A stretch of 64,000 bases of DNA from Rhodanobacteraceae bacterium (lineage in GTDB: Bacteria; Pseudomonadota; Gammaproteobacteria; Xanthomonadales; Rhodanobacteraceae): the NCBI GenBank assembly GCA_004299555.1, contig SCQU01000002.1:34051-98050 (forward strand), given 5' to 3'. A program made the translations under genes and the position numbers. Shown here piece after piece: positions 26,848 through 35,874 of this stretch; within the stretch, counting starts at the first letter, position 1; each line of letters begins with the position of its first letter. The notes beneath the pieces are model-generated. The model was not told the DNA's origin, did no database searches, and saw nothing but the letters and a program-made list of their open reading frames with translations.

Positions 26848-29181
26848 TTGGTACTACAGCACACCGGTTTCGTGGCTGCGTGGCCGCGCTGGGCAGCCAG
26901 CCTTGCGCTGGTTGCGGCCGGCGTGCTGGCGGCGCTGTGGGTGGCGTGGCCGGCTGTGCTCGCGCTCTGGGTGTTGTTGCTGGCGGCGCTGGTGCTGCTG
27001 TGGGCGCAGCGCCCGGTGCAGGCGCCTGCACCGGGGCGGCCGTCGAGCGCGCCGCAAGTGCCCGATGCGCTGGATGTCGCGATGCGCACCCGCCTTGCGG
27101 CGGCGCAGTCCGAGCTGTCCTCGTTGCGCGGGGTACAGCGCGAACTCCTGGCGGCCAAGACCGCCGCAGAAGCGGCGATGATGGCCAAAAGCGAGTTCCT
27201 GGCCAGCATGAGCCATGAAATCCGCACGCCGTTGAATGGCATCCTGCCGCTCCTGGACATCGTGCTTGGCACCGAGCTTTCGCCCGTGCAGCGCGAGTAC
27301 CTCGTCACGGCCAACGCGTCGGCCAAGGAATTGCTCAGGATCGTCGATGACATCCTCGACTATTCCAAGGCCGAGGCCGGCAAGCTCAATCTCGAATCGG
27401 TCAGCATCAACATCCGTGAACTGGCCGAAAGCGTGAAGCGGCTGCTGGACAAGCCCGCCGAAGGCAAGGGCCTGGCGATGCGCCTGGTGGTCGATGCGGA
27501 CGTGCGTCCGGTGGTGCGCGGCGACCCGATGCGGGTGCGCCAGATCCTGACCAACCTCATGAGCAACGCGATCAAGTTCACCCAGCGCGGCGGGGTGTCG
27601 GTGCGGATCAGCAAACGCGGCGATACGGCGACCCAGCACGAGCTGCTGTTTGCGGTGCGCGATACCGGCATTGGCCTTGCGGCCGATGCGGCCGCGCGCC
27701 TGTTTCAGCCCTTCACCCAGGCCGACGCGTCCGTCACCCGGCGCTATGGCGGCACGGGTCTTGGGCTTACGATCTGCAAGAAGCTGGTGGATCTCATGGG
27801 CGGGCGCATCGGCGTGCGTTCCGAACCCGGGCGCGGGTCGGTGTTCTGGTTCACGATCCCCTTCGAGAAGGCACCGGGCGACATGGCCGGCCCACAGCGC
27901 AACCTTGCCGGTTCGCGCGTGCTGCTGGCTGCGAGCCCGCAGCGTGCGCAGTTGATTGCGCCGGTGCTGGCGACGCTGGAGATGGACGTCACCCAGGTGA
28001 CCGAAGCCAGCGCGGTGCTGGCGCGCGCGCGCCAGGCGGCGCCGCTGGGCGACAGCTTCCGTTTCGATCTGCTGGTGGTCGATGGCCAGAGTGTGGGTGG
28101 CGACGTGGACAGCCTGCTGCAAGGCGTGCTGCACGATTCCCAGCTCGACAAACTGCACATCCTGGCGCTGGGGATCGCTACCGCACCAAGCCCGCGGGTG
28201 CAGATTGCCGGTGGGCGCGTCGACGACGCGGCGTTGCGCCAGGGCGTGCGGCGTGCGTTCGGACTGGCACCGCGGACACGGTCGCAGCCGGTCTTGAGTG
28301 CGCCGGTGTTGCCGGCCATGGCCCCCAGCGCGCCGCGGCGGCCCCTGACCGGCAGGGTTTTACTGGTCGAGGATCATCCGGTCAACCAGAAAGTGGCGCA
28401 AAAACTGATGGAACGGCTGGGCCTGACGGTGGACGTGGCCGACAATGGCGAGACCGCACTGGACATGCTGGGCAAGCGGGCCTACGCCATGGTGTTGATG
28501 GATTGCCAGATGCCCATCCTCGATGGGTACAGTGCCACCCGGCGCCTGCGCGAAATCGAGTCCGAGCACGGCCAGCCGCGGATGCCCGTGATCGCGATGA
28601 CCGCGCACGCGATGTCGGGCGATCGCGAGCGCTGCCTGCAGGCGGGCATGGACGACTACCTGTCCAAGCCGCTCGACCGGCACCTGCTGGAAGAAACCTT
28701 GAGCCGCTGGATGCAGCAGTCGCCCCACGCGGCGGAGGCCGCGGCGCCGCCGCCGGTCGCGGCAACGGCCGCTGCGGTGGGCGCGGACGGGCCGCGCCCG
28801 GAGCCCGCGCGCCCGGCCGCCGCCGCCGTCGTGCCGCCGCCCGATACGCTCGACACGGCCACACTGGTTGATCTTGAAGACATCATGGGCGACGAGCTGG
28901 TGACGCTCATCGATGCCTACCTGCGCGATGGCGAAACCCGCATGCAGCATCTGCGCGAGGCTGCCGCGCGTGGTGACAGCACCGAGGTCGGCAAGCTCGC
29001 GCACTCGCTGAAGTCTTCCAGCGCAAACCTCGGGGCGATGCCGCTTTCCACGCGGGCGCGGCAGGTCGAAGAGGCCGCGCGCAAGGGGGTACTGGCCAAT
29101 CCGGTGGACAGCGTGGCCGCGCTCGACAAGCTGTATACGAACGCGGCGGCCGCGCTCAGGCAGCGCTACAAGCTGGGTTGA
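26848..29181 (+). CDS. Hybrid sensor histidine kinase with receiver and Hpt domain
   Basis: This 777-residue membrane kinase has two N-terminal membrane segments with almost no periplasmic loop, then a coiled linker. The kinase core has phospho-His H123 in SMSHEIRTPLN and a complete ATP domain: SNAIKF, DTGIGLA, FQPFTQAD and GGTGLGLTI. A degenerate receiver (about 350-465) precedes an intact one with D552, and a C-terminal Hpt carries H719 in AHSLKSSSANLGA. The layout resembles BarA/RpfC-type phosphorelay kinases. The start is TTG 26848, with GGAG eight bases upstream. The partner is probably the preceding EAL-like receiver protein. Confidence 0.88.
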   Translation: MVLQHTGFVAAWPRWAASLALVAAGVLAALWVAWPAVLALWVLLLAALVLLWAQRPVQAPAPGRPSSAPQVPDALDVAMRTRLAAAQSELSSLRGVQRELLAAKTAAEAAMMAKSEFLASMSHEIRTPLNGILPLLDIVLGTELSPVQREYLVTANASAKELLRIVDDILDYSKAEAGKLNLESVSINIRELAESVKRLLDKPAEGKGLAMRLVVDADVRPVVRGDPMRVRQILTNLMSNAIKFTQRGGVSVRISKRGDTATQHELLFAVRDTGIGLAADAAARLFQPFTQADASVTRRYGGTGLGLTICKKLVDLMGGRIGVRSEPGRGSVFWFTIPFEKAPGDMAGPQRNLAGSRVLLAASPQRAQLIAPVLATLEMDVTQVTEASAVLARARQAAPLGDSFRFDLLVVDGQSVGGDVDSLLQGVLHDSQLDKLHILALGIATAPSPRVQIAGGRVDDAALRQGVRRAFGLAPRTRSQPVLSAPVLPAMAPSAPRRPLTGRVLLVEDHPVNQKVAQKLMERLGLTVDVADNGETALDMLGKRAYAMVLMDCQMPILDGYSATRRLREIESEHGQPRMPVIAMTAHAMSGDRERCLQAGMDDYLSKPLDRHLLEETLSRWMQQSPHAAEAAAPPPVAATAAAVGADGPRPEPARPAAAAVVPPPDTLDTATLVDLEDIMGDELVTLIDAYLRDGETRMQHLREAAARGDSTEVGKLAHSLKSSSANLGAMPLSTRARQVEEAARKGVLANPVDSVAALDKLYTNAAAALRQRYKLG

Positions 29182-29247
29182 GTTTCACGCCCTGGGGCGT
29201 CCGGCTCCCGCTTTGGGCGGTTGCGCCGGCGTCGGCCGATGGCCTTC

Positions 29248-29718
29248 CTACGCGCGCATGTGCGCCTGGAGGTAGTTTTCGATACCCACCTGGCCGATCA
29301 GGCTGAGCTGGGTCTCCAGCCAGTCGATGTGGTCTTCTTCAGAGCCCAGGATGTCGGCGAACAGGTCACGGCTGACAAAGTCCCCCAGCTGCTCGCAGTC
29401 GACGATTGCGGCCTTGAGATCCGGCAGCGCCTGCCGCTCCAGCTTCAGGTCACACTCGAGGGCTTCCTGCGGCGTTTGCCCGATCAGCAGCTTGCCGAGC
29501 TTTTGCAGGTTGGGCAGCCCTTCGAGGAACAGGATGCGTTCGATCAGCCGGTCGGCGTGCTTCATCTCGTCGATTGACTCGGCGCGTTCGTGCCCGGCGA
29601 GTTCCTGGTAACCCCAATTGGCGTACATCCGGTGGTGCAGGAAATACTGGTTGATTGCCATCAGCTCGTTGCCCAGCGCCCGGTTGAGGTGCTCGATGAC
29701 CTTGCTATCGCCTTGCAT
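29248..29718 (-). CDS. bfr: Bacterioferritin
   Basis: This 156-residue ferritin-like protein stores iron in a haem-containing 24-mer. The ferroxidase ligands are present (E18, E51, H54, and the EEDHIDW pair near 127-130), as is the haem-binding Met52. It lies 92 bases downstream of bfd on the same strand, so uptake and release of iron are encoded together. The gap holds a 10-bp palindrome TAATCGATTA at 29786-29795 that may be regulatory. Confidence 0.96.
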   Translation of the reverse strand: MQGDSKVIEHLNRALGNELMAINQYFLHHRMYANWGYQELAGHERAESIDEMKHADRLIERILFLEGLPNLQKLGKLLIGQTPQEALECDLKLERQALPDLKAAIVDCEQLGDFVSRDLFADILGSEEDHIDWLETQLSLIGQVGIENYLQAHMRA

Positions 29719-29810
29719 GTTGGCAGTCCTTCGGTGACAGGCACCCGGGCACTATAACGCCTGCCTTCGCGGCCCGGCGGAGTGATAATCGATTACAGGC
29801 GTGCCTGGGC

Positions 29811-30011
29811 TCAGGCGGCAGCGGGCAGCGCGGCGGCGCGGCGGTCGGACTCGACTGTCGCGGCGACCAGCGCGCGCGCTTCAGCCTCGCAGCAGCCGCA
29901 GCAGGTGGTGCAGCGGGTGCGCGCCTGCACGTCCTCGAACGTATGCGCGCCGTGCGCGACCGCGTGGCGGATGTCTTGATCGGAAACGGCCTGGCAGACG
30001 CAGACGTACAT
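29811..30011 (-). CDS. bfd: Bacterioferritin-associated ferredoxin
   Basis: This 66-residue protein carries the four cysteines of the Bfd [2Fe-2S] fold, as CVC near the N-terminus and CTTCCGC in the middle. It delivers electrons to bacterioferritin to release iron. ATG 30011 gives the typical MYVCVCQAVSD start. A Fur-like box lies 36 bases upstream, in keeping with induction under iron shortage. Confidence 0.93.
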   Translation of the reverse strand: MYVCVCQAVSDQDIRHAVAHGAHTFEDVQARTRCTTCCGCCEAEARALVAATVESDRRAAALPAAA

Positions 30012-30046
30012 GGCAAAACCCTCGGTGGGCGCCATTTGAACGCGAA

Positions 30047-30061
30047 TGCGAATGATTGTCA
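30047..30061 (-). promoter_or_regulatory. Fur-like box upstream of bfd
   Basis: TGCGAAT, G, ATTGTCA forms a 7-1-7 repeat that agrees with the Fur consensus TGATAAT-N-ATTATCA at 11 of 14 positions. It lies 36 bases before the bfd start. bfd is a known Fur target in other proteobacteria, which supports the call. Confidence 0.55.
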
Positions 30062-30155
30062 AGTAGGTTCAGTGACTGCGGCAGCGAGCCCTGCAGCCGC
30101 GCACGGCGGTTTCCGCTGCAGCGCGCACGGTGCCCGGCCGCACACGGTACCGGGT

Positions 30156-30683
30156 TCAGGCCGCCGCCGGACCGCGCGCTTGCGGGTGGGCGCCGATCTC
30201 GATGGCGCAGGTGGTTTCCACCAGCGGCGCGAAATAGCGCAGCGCGCGCCGGTACACCTCGCGCTTGAAATCCACCACGTGCTCGGCCGGGTACCAGAAA
30301 TCGACCCAGCGCCAGATGTCAAATTCCGGGGTGACGTCGGCGTCGAGCTGGAAGGCTTCGTCCTCGCCCAGCATGCGCAACAGGAACCAGACCTGCTTCT
30401 GGCCAATGCAGGTCGGGTGGCGTCCGCGGCGGACATAGCGCGGCGGCAGCCGATAGCGCAGCCAGCCGTGGGTGGAGCCGAGGATTTCGACCTGGCCGGC
30501 GGTGAGGCCGGTCTCCTCTTCGAGCTCGCGGTACATCGCCTCGTCGGGCGTCTCGTCGGTGTTCATGCCGCCCTGCGGAAACTGCCAGCCGTCGCGCTGG
30601 ACCCGTCGCGCCCAAAATACCTGGCCGCGCGCGTTCAGCAGCACGATTCCCACATTCAGCCGGTAGCCATCGACATCGATCAT
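30156..30683 (-). CDS. rppH: RNA pyrophosphohydrolase
   Basis: This 175-residue Nudix hydrolase removes pyrophosphate from the 5' end of mRNA, starting decay. It has the RppH opening [15 protein letters not shown], the WQFPQGGMN segment, the Nudix box [22 protein letters not shown], and the [19 protein letters not shown] tail typical of NudH. ATG 30683 was chosen over a start 108 bases upstream because it matches the family N-terminus. Confidence 0.95.
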   Translation of the reverse strand: MIDVDGYRLNVGIVLLNARGQVFWARRVQRDGWQFPQGGMNTDETPDEAMYRELEEETGLTAGQVEILGSTHGWLRYRLPPRYVRRGRHPTCIGQKQVWFLLRMLGEDEAFQLDADVTPEFDIWRWVDFWYPAEHVVDFKREVYRRALRYFAPLVETTCAIEIGAHPQARGPAAA

Positions 30684-30838
30684 GGGTCGATTCAAGCACA
30701 GCCGCGGCGCGTGAGGCAAGTCCGGCCGCAGCGGCGGCAAACTGCGGCCTGGTTCACGCCGGGCGGGTCCGAGCGCGATGGCGGGTTGCATGCACCGCCG
30801 GCGCTGGTTATAAGCGACCGGTCACCTGCAGGAACGGC

Positions 30839-31576
30839 ATGGCATCGACCATCTTCCACCACTGGCTGGACCAGTTCCGTGCGCTGCCCGCGTCCCGCCG
30901 CCGCTGGGTCACGGGCGGCGCCGCGGTGCTCGCGATGGCGGTGGTGTTTGCCGTCGGCATCGCGTTCGGTCGCGGCTTGGGGCTTCCCAACGGCCTGGAG
31001 GCGCGGGCGCGGCGCCTGGCGGCAAGCAATGCCGCGCTGGTGGCGCGCAACCAGAGCCTCGTGCAGCAGCAGCAGACCGCCACGACGGCGATCGCGGCGC
31101 TGAAGAAAACCATCACCAGCCACGACGCCGAGCTGGAAAAGTTGCGCCGCGAGCAGGCGTTCTACGCCAAGCTGATCGGCCTCGATGGCACGCGGTCGGG
31201 GCTGGGTGTACACAGCGTTGCGTTGACCCGGGTCGGGCGTACCGACGCCTGGAATTTCACCGTTACCCTGGTCAATACGGCTGAAAACGCCGACCCTGCG
31301 CGGGGCACGCTGACCGTCGCGATCGAGGGGGTCCGCGGCGGCAAGCTGACAACGCTGCACTGGGCCAACCTGACCAGCGCCGGCAACCCGCAGGGCCTCC
31401 CGTTCGCGTTCAAGTTTTTCCAGCAGCTGCAGGGGTCGCTGGCGCTGCCCAAGGGGTTCGTGCCCAATCGCATCAGGCTCACCCTGCACCCCGCCGGTGC
31501 TGCCGCGATCGCACGCCAGCTCGACTGGAGCGAGGCCTTGGCCGGACAGCACGGCATCAGCATCACCACGCCTTGA
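30839..31576 (+). CDS. Membrane-anchored coiled-coil protein (DUF6776-like)
   Basis: This 245-residue protein has one membrane segment at about residues 25-45 (VTGGAAVLAMAVVFAVGIAFG), a coiled coil from about 55 to 105, and a C-terminal globular domain of beta character. It resembles the DUF6776 family often found beside erpA in this order, but I cannot assign a function. It ends about 45 bases before erpA on the same strand, so co-transcription is likely. Confidence 0.7.
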   Translation: MASTIFHHWLDQFRALPASRRRWVTGGAAVLAMAVVFAVGIAFGRGLGLPNGLEARARRLAASNAALVARNQSLVQQQQTATTAIAALKKTITSHDAELEKLRREQAFYAKLIGLDGTRSGLGVHSVALTRVGRTDAWNFTVTLVNTAENADPARGTLTVAIEGVRGGKLTTLHWANLTSAGNPQGLPFAFKFFQQLQGSLALPKGFVPNRIRLTLHPAGAAAIARQLDWSEALAGQHGISITTP

Positions 31577-31621
31577 ACGCGCCGCGCGTTGCCGCCATGA
31601 TGCGGGGCAGAGGTAGTGATC

Positions 31622-31978
31622 ATGCCAGATGTTGCCGATTCCATTGCACCGTACCGTCTCAGGATCTCCGCTGCCGCCGTCGCGCGCGTGCGGGCGCTGC
31701 TGCGGGAGGGCGGCAACCGGTCGCGCCGGCTGCGGGTGGCGGTTGAGGGGGGTGGCTGTTCGGGCTTCCAGTACGACTTCAGTTTCGATGATCAGGCCGC
31801 CAGTGATGATCTTGTGCTGACGCAGGATGGGGTCCAGCTGGTGGTTGACCGCGTCAGCCTGCCCTACCTCGAAGGCGCCGAGATCGACTTTGTCGAGCAG
31901 CTGTCCGGCGCACAGTTCGTGGTCCACAACCCCAACGCGAAAACCACCTGCGGTTGCGGCAGCTCGTTCACCGCGTGA
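31622..31978 (+). CDS. erpA: Iron-sulfur cluster insertion protein ErpA
   Basis: This 118-residue A-type carrier passes iron-sulfur clusters to apo-proteins. It has the three conserved cysteines, one in GGGCSGFQY and two in TCGCGSSF near the C-terminus. ATG 31622 is preferred, with GTG 31616 as alternative. The stop overlaps a possible GTG start of nudC, suggesting coupling. Confidence 0.94.
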   Translation: MPDVADSIAPYRLRISAAAVARVRALLREGGNRSRRLRVAVEGGGCSGFQYDFSFDDQAASDDLVLTQDGVQLVVDRVSLPYLEGAEIDFVEQLSGAQFVVHNPNAKTTCGCGSSFTA

Positions 31979-32907
31979 CGGCTGTGAGTTCCGCCGAACG
32001 CACGCAGCACAACCTGTTTGCCACCGCCAGCGTTGACCGCTGCGGCGAGCATCGCGCCGATCCGGCCTGGCTGGCGGCCCAGCGCGCCAAGGCCGGCGCG
32101 CGCTGGCTGCAATTTAGCGCCGATGGCCGGGCCTGCGTGCGCGCCGGGCACCTCGCCTGGCTGGATGCCGCGGCGGTTGCCACGGATGCGCCGGCCAATT
32201 TCCTTGGCCTGCGTGCGGGTGTGCCGTTGTTTGCGTTGCGTGCAGCCGCCCCGCCGGTGGCCGCCCCCGGGGTACGCTGGCTGGGCCTGCGCGAGGCTGC
32301 CATGGTGCTCGATGGGGTCGATGCGGGCCTGTTTGCCTATGCCCGCAGCCTGGCCAACTGGCAGGACGCCACACGCTACTGCGCCTACTGCGGCGCGCCG
32401 TTGCGGCTGGTGGATGGTGGCCATCGGGCACTGTGTGACGCGTGCGGCCGGATGCAGTTTCCGCGCACCGACGCGGCCATCATCGTGATCGTTGAACACG
32501 GCGATGCGTGCCTCATGGGCCGGCAGGCGAGCTGGCAGGCCGGCCACTATTCGACCCTCGCGGGGTTTGTCGAGCCCGGCGAATCGCTGGCCGACGCGGT
32601 GCGGCGCGAAGTGCACGAGGAAACCGGGGTGGACGTGCTCGACTGCGACTACCACTCATCCCAGCCGTGGCCGTTTCCCGCCTCTCTGATGCTGGGCTTC
32701 ACCGCCACGGCGGCGGGGCGTGCGATCACGCTCATGGATGGCGAACTTGAAGCCGCGCGCTGGTTCACGCCCGATGACATTGCGCGCGGGCTGGTGGACG
32801 GCTCGCTGCGGCTGTCGTCCCCCATGTCCATTTCCTATCGCCTGCTGCAGCACTGGTTGCGGACCCGCGCTGGCGTTGACCTGGACGCCTTGCCGCGCGG
32901 CAGTTGA
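31975..32907 (+). CDS. nudC: NAD-capped RNA/NADH pyrophosphatase NudC
   Basis: This 310-residue Nudix enzyme hydrolyses NADH and removes NAD caps from RNA. It has an N-terminal domain, a zinc ribbon (YCAYCGAP, then CDACGRMQFPR), the Nudix box EPGESLADAVRREVHEETG and the NudC-specific SQPWPFP motif. The start is uncertain: GTG 31975 overlaps the erpA stop, and GTG 31984 is also possible. No ATG is available in the right region. Confidence 0.93.
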   Translation: MTAVSSAERTQHNLFATASVDRCGEHRADPAWLAAQRAKAGARWLQFSADGRACVRAGHLAWLDAAAVATDAPANFLGLRAGVPLFALRAAAPPVAAPGVRWLGLREAAMVLDGVDAGLFAYARSLANWQDATRYCAYCGAPLRLVDGGHRALCDACGRMQFPRTDAAIIVIVEHGDACLMGRQASWQAGHYSTLAGFVEPGESLADAVRREVHEETGVDVLDCDYHSSQPWPFPASLMLGFTATAAGRAITLMDGELEAARWFTPDDIARGLVDGSLRLSSPMSISYRLLQHWLRTRAGVDLDALPRGS

Positions 32908-32950
32908 ACGCCACGTCTACAATCGGTGCGGGTTCCCAACGTATGCATGC

Positions 32951-33811
32951 ATGGCCATTGAACTTGTCGCCGCGTTGATCGTGTTGCTGGTGCTGATGGT
33001 CTGGCCCGGCAATGTCGCCGGTTTCCGCCGCTTCGGCTGGTACCGGCGCTGGCTTGGCGTGCTGGACTTCGTCGAAGGCGGCGGCCGGGTCGCGCTGGCG
33101 CTGATCGCGCCCGTGGTCGTGTGCGGTGCCATCGCGTGGCTGCTGCACGGTTGGGTGCTGGCGTTGGCCGCACTCGCGTTTTCGGTGCTGATCCTGTTCT
33201 ACGCATTTGGCCCGCGCGAGCTGGAAAGCGACTTCGAGGCCATCCTCTTGGGTGCCGATCCGGCCGCCCGGGTGGCGGCGGCCGCCAACCTGCAAAGTGC
33301 GCCCGACGGCGCGCCGCGCGCGTTCACCGCGCCGGAGCTGGTCGAGGCCGCGGTCATGGCCTCGCTGCGCCGGCGCTTCGCGGTATTGTTCTGGTTCTTC
33401 CTGCTGGGGCCCGCCGGCGCGCTTGGCTACCGGCTGGCGTGGGTCACGACCGCGGCGGCCGATCCGCGCACGCGGCAGGCGGCGCGCCGTTTTGCCAACG
33501 CACTTGATTGGCTGCCCGCGCACCTCATGGTGCTGGCGATGGCGCTGGTCTCGAACTTTGACGCCGTGACGGGCGCGTGGCGCGCCTGGCACGCGGAGCC
33601 GGCACACTCGATGGGCGACCTGGACCCCGACTTCCTGGCCGCGGTGGCGCGCTCGGGCGTGGATGCCGACGTCGCGGCCGGCGACGGCAGCAGTACCGAT
33701 ACCCATGACCCGTGCGTCGAACTGGCGGACGCGCGGCGGCTCATGCTGCGGGTGCTGATCGTGTGGCTGGCCGTGGTGGCGCTGATCGTGCTCGCGGGCT
33801 GGGTGACCTGA
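32951..33811 (+). CDS. ampE: AmpE-like inner-membrane protein
   Basis: This 286-residue protein has about four membrane segments: near residues 5-20, 45-80, 140-160 and 265-284. It shows the AmpE-type sequence FRRFGWYRRWLG, an amphipathic middle containing DFEAILLGADPAA, and RRRFAVLFWFFLLGPAGALGY. AmpE is linked to beta-lactamase regulation beside ampD in enterics. No ampD is seen here, so its role may be different. It follows nudC by 43 bases. Confidence 0.78.
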   Translation: MAIELVAALIVLLVLMVWPGNVAGFRRFGWYRRWLGVLDFVEGGGRVALALIAPVVVCGAIAWLLHGWVLALAALAFSVLILFYAFGPRELESDFEAILLGADPAARVAAAANLQSAPDGAPRAFTAPELVEAAVMASLRRRFAVLFWFFLLGPAGALGYRLAWVTTAAADPRTRQAARRFANALDWLPAHLMVLAMALVSNFDAVTGAWRAWHAEPAHSMGDLDPDFLAAVARSGVDADVAAGDGSSTDTHDPCVELADARRLMLRVLIVWLAVVALIVLAGWVT

Positions 33812-33824
33812 CCACGCGCGGTGG

Positions 33825-34586
33825 TCACGCGGCGGGTGCCAGCAGCCGTTCCATTTCGGCCTTCAGGATGGCGCCGTGTTCGCGCAGCCAGTCGCGTTGC
33901 GCCTGGTAGCCTGGCATGACGCCGTCCACGCAGGCCCAGAATCGGGCCGAGTGGCTGCGTACCTTGAGGTGGCACATTTCGTGGACGAGGACGTAGCGCA
34001 GGGCGGCTGGCGGCGCCAGCGCGAGCGCAAGGTCAAGCGTGATGCGGTCGTGGGTGTCGAGGCTCCCCCACAGGCTTTTCAGCGATTTGATCCGCACGCC
34101 CGTCGGCGCGGCGTCGAGACGCTCGGCGGCGTGCGCAATCCAGCGCGACAGGTCGCGCCGCATGTGGGTTTCAAGAAAGGTCGAAAGGAGGCCCTGGGCG
34201 ATCGGCAACGCGTGGGTGAACGGCCGCGGCAGGTACAACCTGAGCTCGCCGCCGCGATCCTCGATGCGCGGATAATCGCCCGCATGCCAGGTCAGCTCGG
34301 TGCTCTCGCCGCGCAGCGGGATCAGTGTGGGCACGCCAGCGTGCAGTGGTGGCGGAACCCGTTTGGGGATGCCCATCTCGACCAGCTTGCGCTGCAGCCA
34401 GTCACTGTTCTCGCGCAGGAATGCGTACACCTCGGCGGGGTGGGTGCCGCGCGGGTAGGAGACGCGGGCTCCGTGTGAGGTGACCGACAGCCGCAGCCGG
34501 CGCGCACGCGGGTGCATGGCTTTCAACACCTTGATGGTGTTGCCCTGGCCCGTCGACAATTCCAGAAACTCGCCGGTTGTCGTCAT
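33825..34586 (-). CDS. Zinc metallopeptidase, YgjP/DUF45-like
   Basis: This 253-residue protein has the gluzincin-like signature HEMCHLKVRSHSARFW, with two His and a Glu near residue 200, and an N-terminal region that resembles the YgjP/DUF45 M48-related family (RRLRLSVTSHGARVSYP). Such proteins are cytoplasmic. Their substrates are unknown. ATG 34586 is preferred over a GTG two codons upstream. It lies just downstream of rdgC on the same strand. Confidence 0.82.
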   Translation of the reverse strand: MTTTGEFLELSTGQGNTIKVLKAMHPRARRLRLSVTSHGARVSYPRGTHPAEVYAFLRENSDWLQRKLVEMGIPKRVPPPLHAGVPTLIPLRGESTELTWHAGDYPRIEDRGGELRLYLPRPFTHALPIAQGLLSTFLETHMRRDLSRWIAHAAERLDAAPTGVRIKSLKSLWGSLDTHDRITLDLALALAPPAALRYVLVHEMCHLKVRSHSARFWACVDGVMPGYQAQRDWLREHGAILKAEMERLLAPAA

Positions 34587-34606
34587 GTCCACCGCGGTTG
34601 CGTCCG

Positions 34607-35524
34607 CTAGTCGTGCTGCGCGTCCGGACGTTGCAGTCCGAACCAGGTCTCCATGCCCGCGAGCAGTTGTTCCAGCTCCAGCGTCATCAGGGCGAAGCTG
34701 GCGTCCAGCTCCGCTTCGGCCGAATCGCGGCCCTCGGCGTCGAGTGAATCCTGCACCACGTCGAGGAAGCGCAGCTTGCGAAGCACCAGGTCTTCGCCCA
34801 GCACGAAGCTCATGCGCTCCCCGAACTGCACGCCCAGTTGGTACACCTGCTTGCCTTGTTTCAAATGCGCCCGTACCTCGTCGCTTTCAAGCTCCTGCTT
34901 GCGGCAGCGGATCACGGCACCGCCCGCCGGGTCCCGCAGTTCGCACTCGTCGTCCAGCGCGAGGCCCGGGGGTAGCTTGCCAGAGCCAAGCCATTCCGTC
35001 AGCAGGGCGCGCGGGGTTTCGGCCGCGGCCAGCGGCTGGGCCGGAAAGCTGCCCAGTGCCTCGCGCAGGGCCGTCAGGGCCATTTCGGCGGCCTTGCGTG
35101 ACGCCGTATCCAGCACCAGCCAGCCATTTTTCGTGTCCAGATAGGCATTTAGCCGCGATGGGCGGACAAATGCCTGGGGCAGCAGGGCGTCCATGACCTC
35201 GGCCTTGATGGCCCGCCGCTGGCGCCCGCCCAGCGGCCGGCCGCGGCGGGCGGCCTCCTTGCGCACCCGTTTGCCGAGCTCGGCGTTGACCACGGCCGCC
35301 GGCAGCAGCTTGTCCTCGCTGCCGAGGGTGACCAGCGTGGCCTTGTCGATGGTGCGGCTCAGAATTTCCGACTCCGGCCCAAACGGCGACACAAACCCGT
35401 GGGTGGCGACTTCCAGTGGCCCGCAGGCGCGCAAGGCGTGGCCCGCCAGGGCAGCGTCGAGGGTCTTCAGGGAACCGGCGACCGCGGTTGAAAAACGAAA
35501 CAGCGAAAGGTTGCGGAAGAACAT
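34607..35524 (-). CDS. rdgC: Recombination-associated protein RdgC
   Basis: This 305-residue protein forms a ring around duplex DNA and limits RecA-dependent recombination in E. coli. It starts MFFRNLSLFRFS and carries KNGWLVLDTASRKAAE, LVLRKLRFLDVVQDSL and a C-terminal region of conserved acidic helices, with length equal to the family. Its gene is followed 15-20 bases later by a metallopeptidase. Confidence 0.94.
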   Translation of the reverse strand: MFFRNLSLFRFSTAVAGSLKTLDAALAGHALRACGPLEVATHGFVSPFGPESEILSRTIDKATLVTLGSEDKLLPAAVVNAELGKRVRKEAARRGRPLGGRQRRAIKAEVMDALLPQAFVRPSRLNAYLDTKNGWLVLDTASRKAAEMALTALREALGSFPAQPLAAAETPRALLTEWLGSGKLPPGLALDDECELRDPAGGAVIRCRKQELESDEVRAHLKQGKQVYQLGVQFGERMSFVLGEDLVLRKLRFLDVVQDSLDAEGRDSAEAELDASFALMTLELEQLLAGMETWFGLQRPDAQHD

Positions 35525-35664
35525 GGTGGCCGAGATGGGTGGGAGTGGACGGCGCGGGCCGTTGGCGCGCGGTCGGCCAGCGGTGCGTGGGTGGGTTGGC
35601 GACGGCGATCAATGACGCGAATCGGCCAGTGTAGCGGGCGCGGTGGCGGCGCTAAACTGCCGCC

Positions 35665-35874
35665 ATGCCTTCCGACGACGATCCTGCAACGCTGGCCCGC
35701 CACCTCACACAATTGCGCGAGGAACACCGCGACCTCGATACCGCGATCGCCAAGCTGGCGCTTGATCCAGCCTGCAACCAGTTGCAGCTGAGCCGCCTCA
35801 AGAAGCGCAAGCTGCGGCTCAAGGACATGATCGCCTATTTCGAGAACAAGTTGATCCCGGATCTGGATGCATGA
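35665..35874 (+). CDS. YdcH-family small protein
   Basis: This 69-residue protein is a helical hairpin of the YdcH/DUF465 type. LTQLREEHRDLDTAIAKL is the first helix and LKKRKLRLKDMIAYFE the second, rich in basic residues. Function is unknown. Its stop overlaps the next gene start in ATGA, suggesting co-translation with the acetyltransferase. Confidence 0.85.
   Translation: MPSDDDPATLARHLTQLREEHRDLDTAIAKLALDPACNQLQLSRLKKRKLRLKDMIAYFENKLIPDLDA

Noticed and set aside
29187..29200. ACGCC-CTGG-GGCGT hairpin after the hybrid kinase gene as a terminator.
   Set aside because: The stem is only five base pairs and there is no T tract, so I did not list it.
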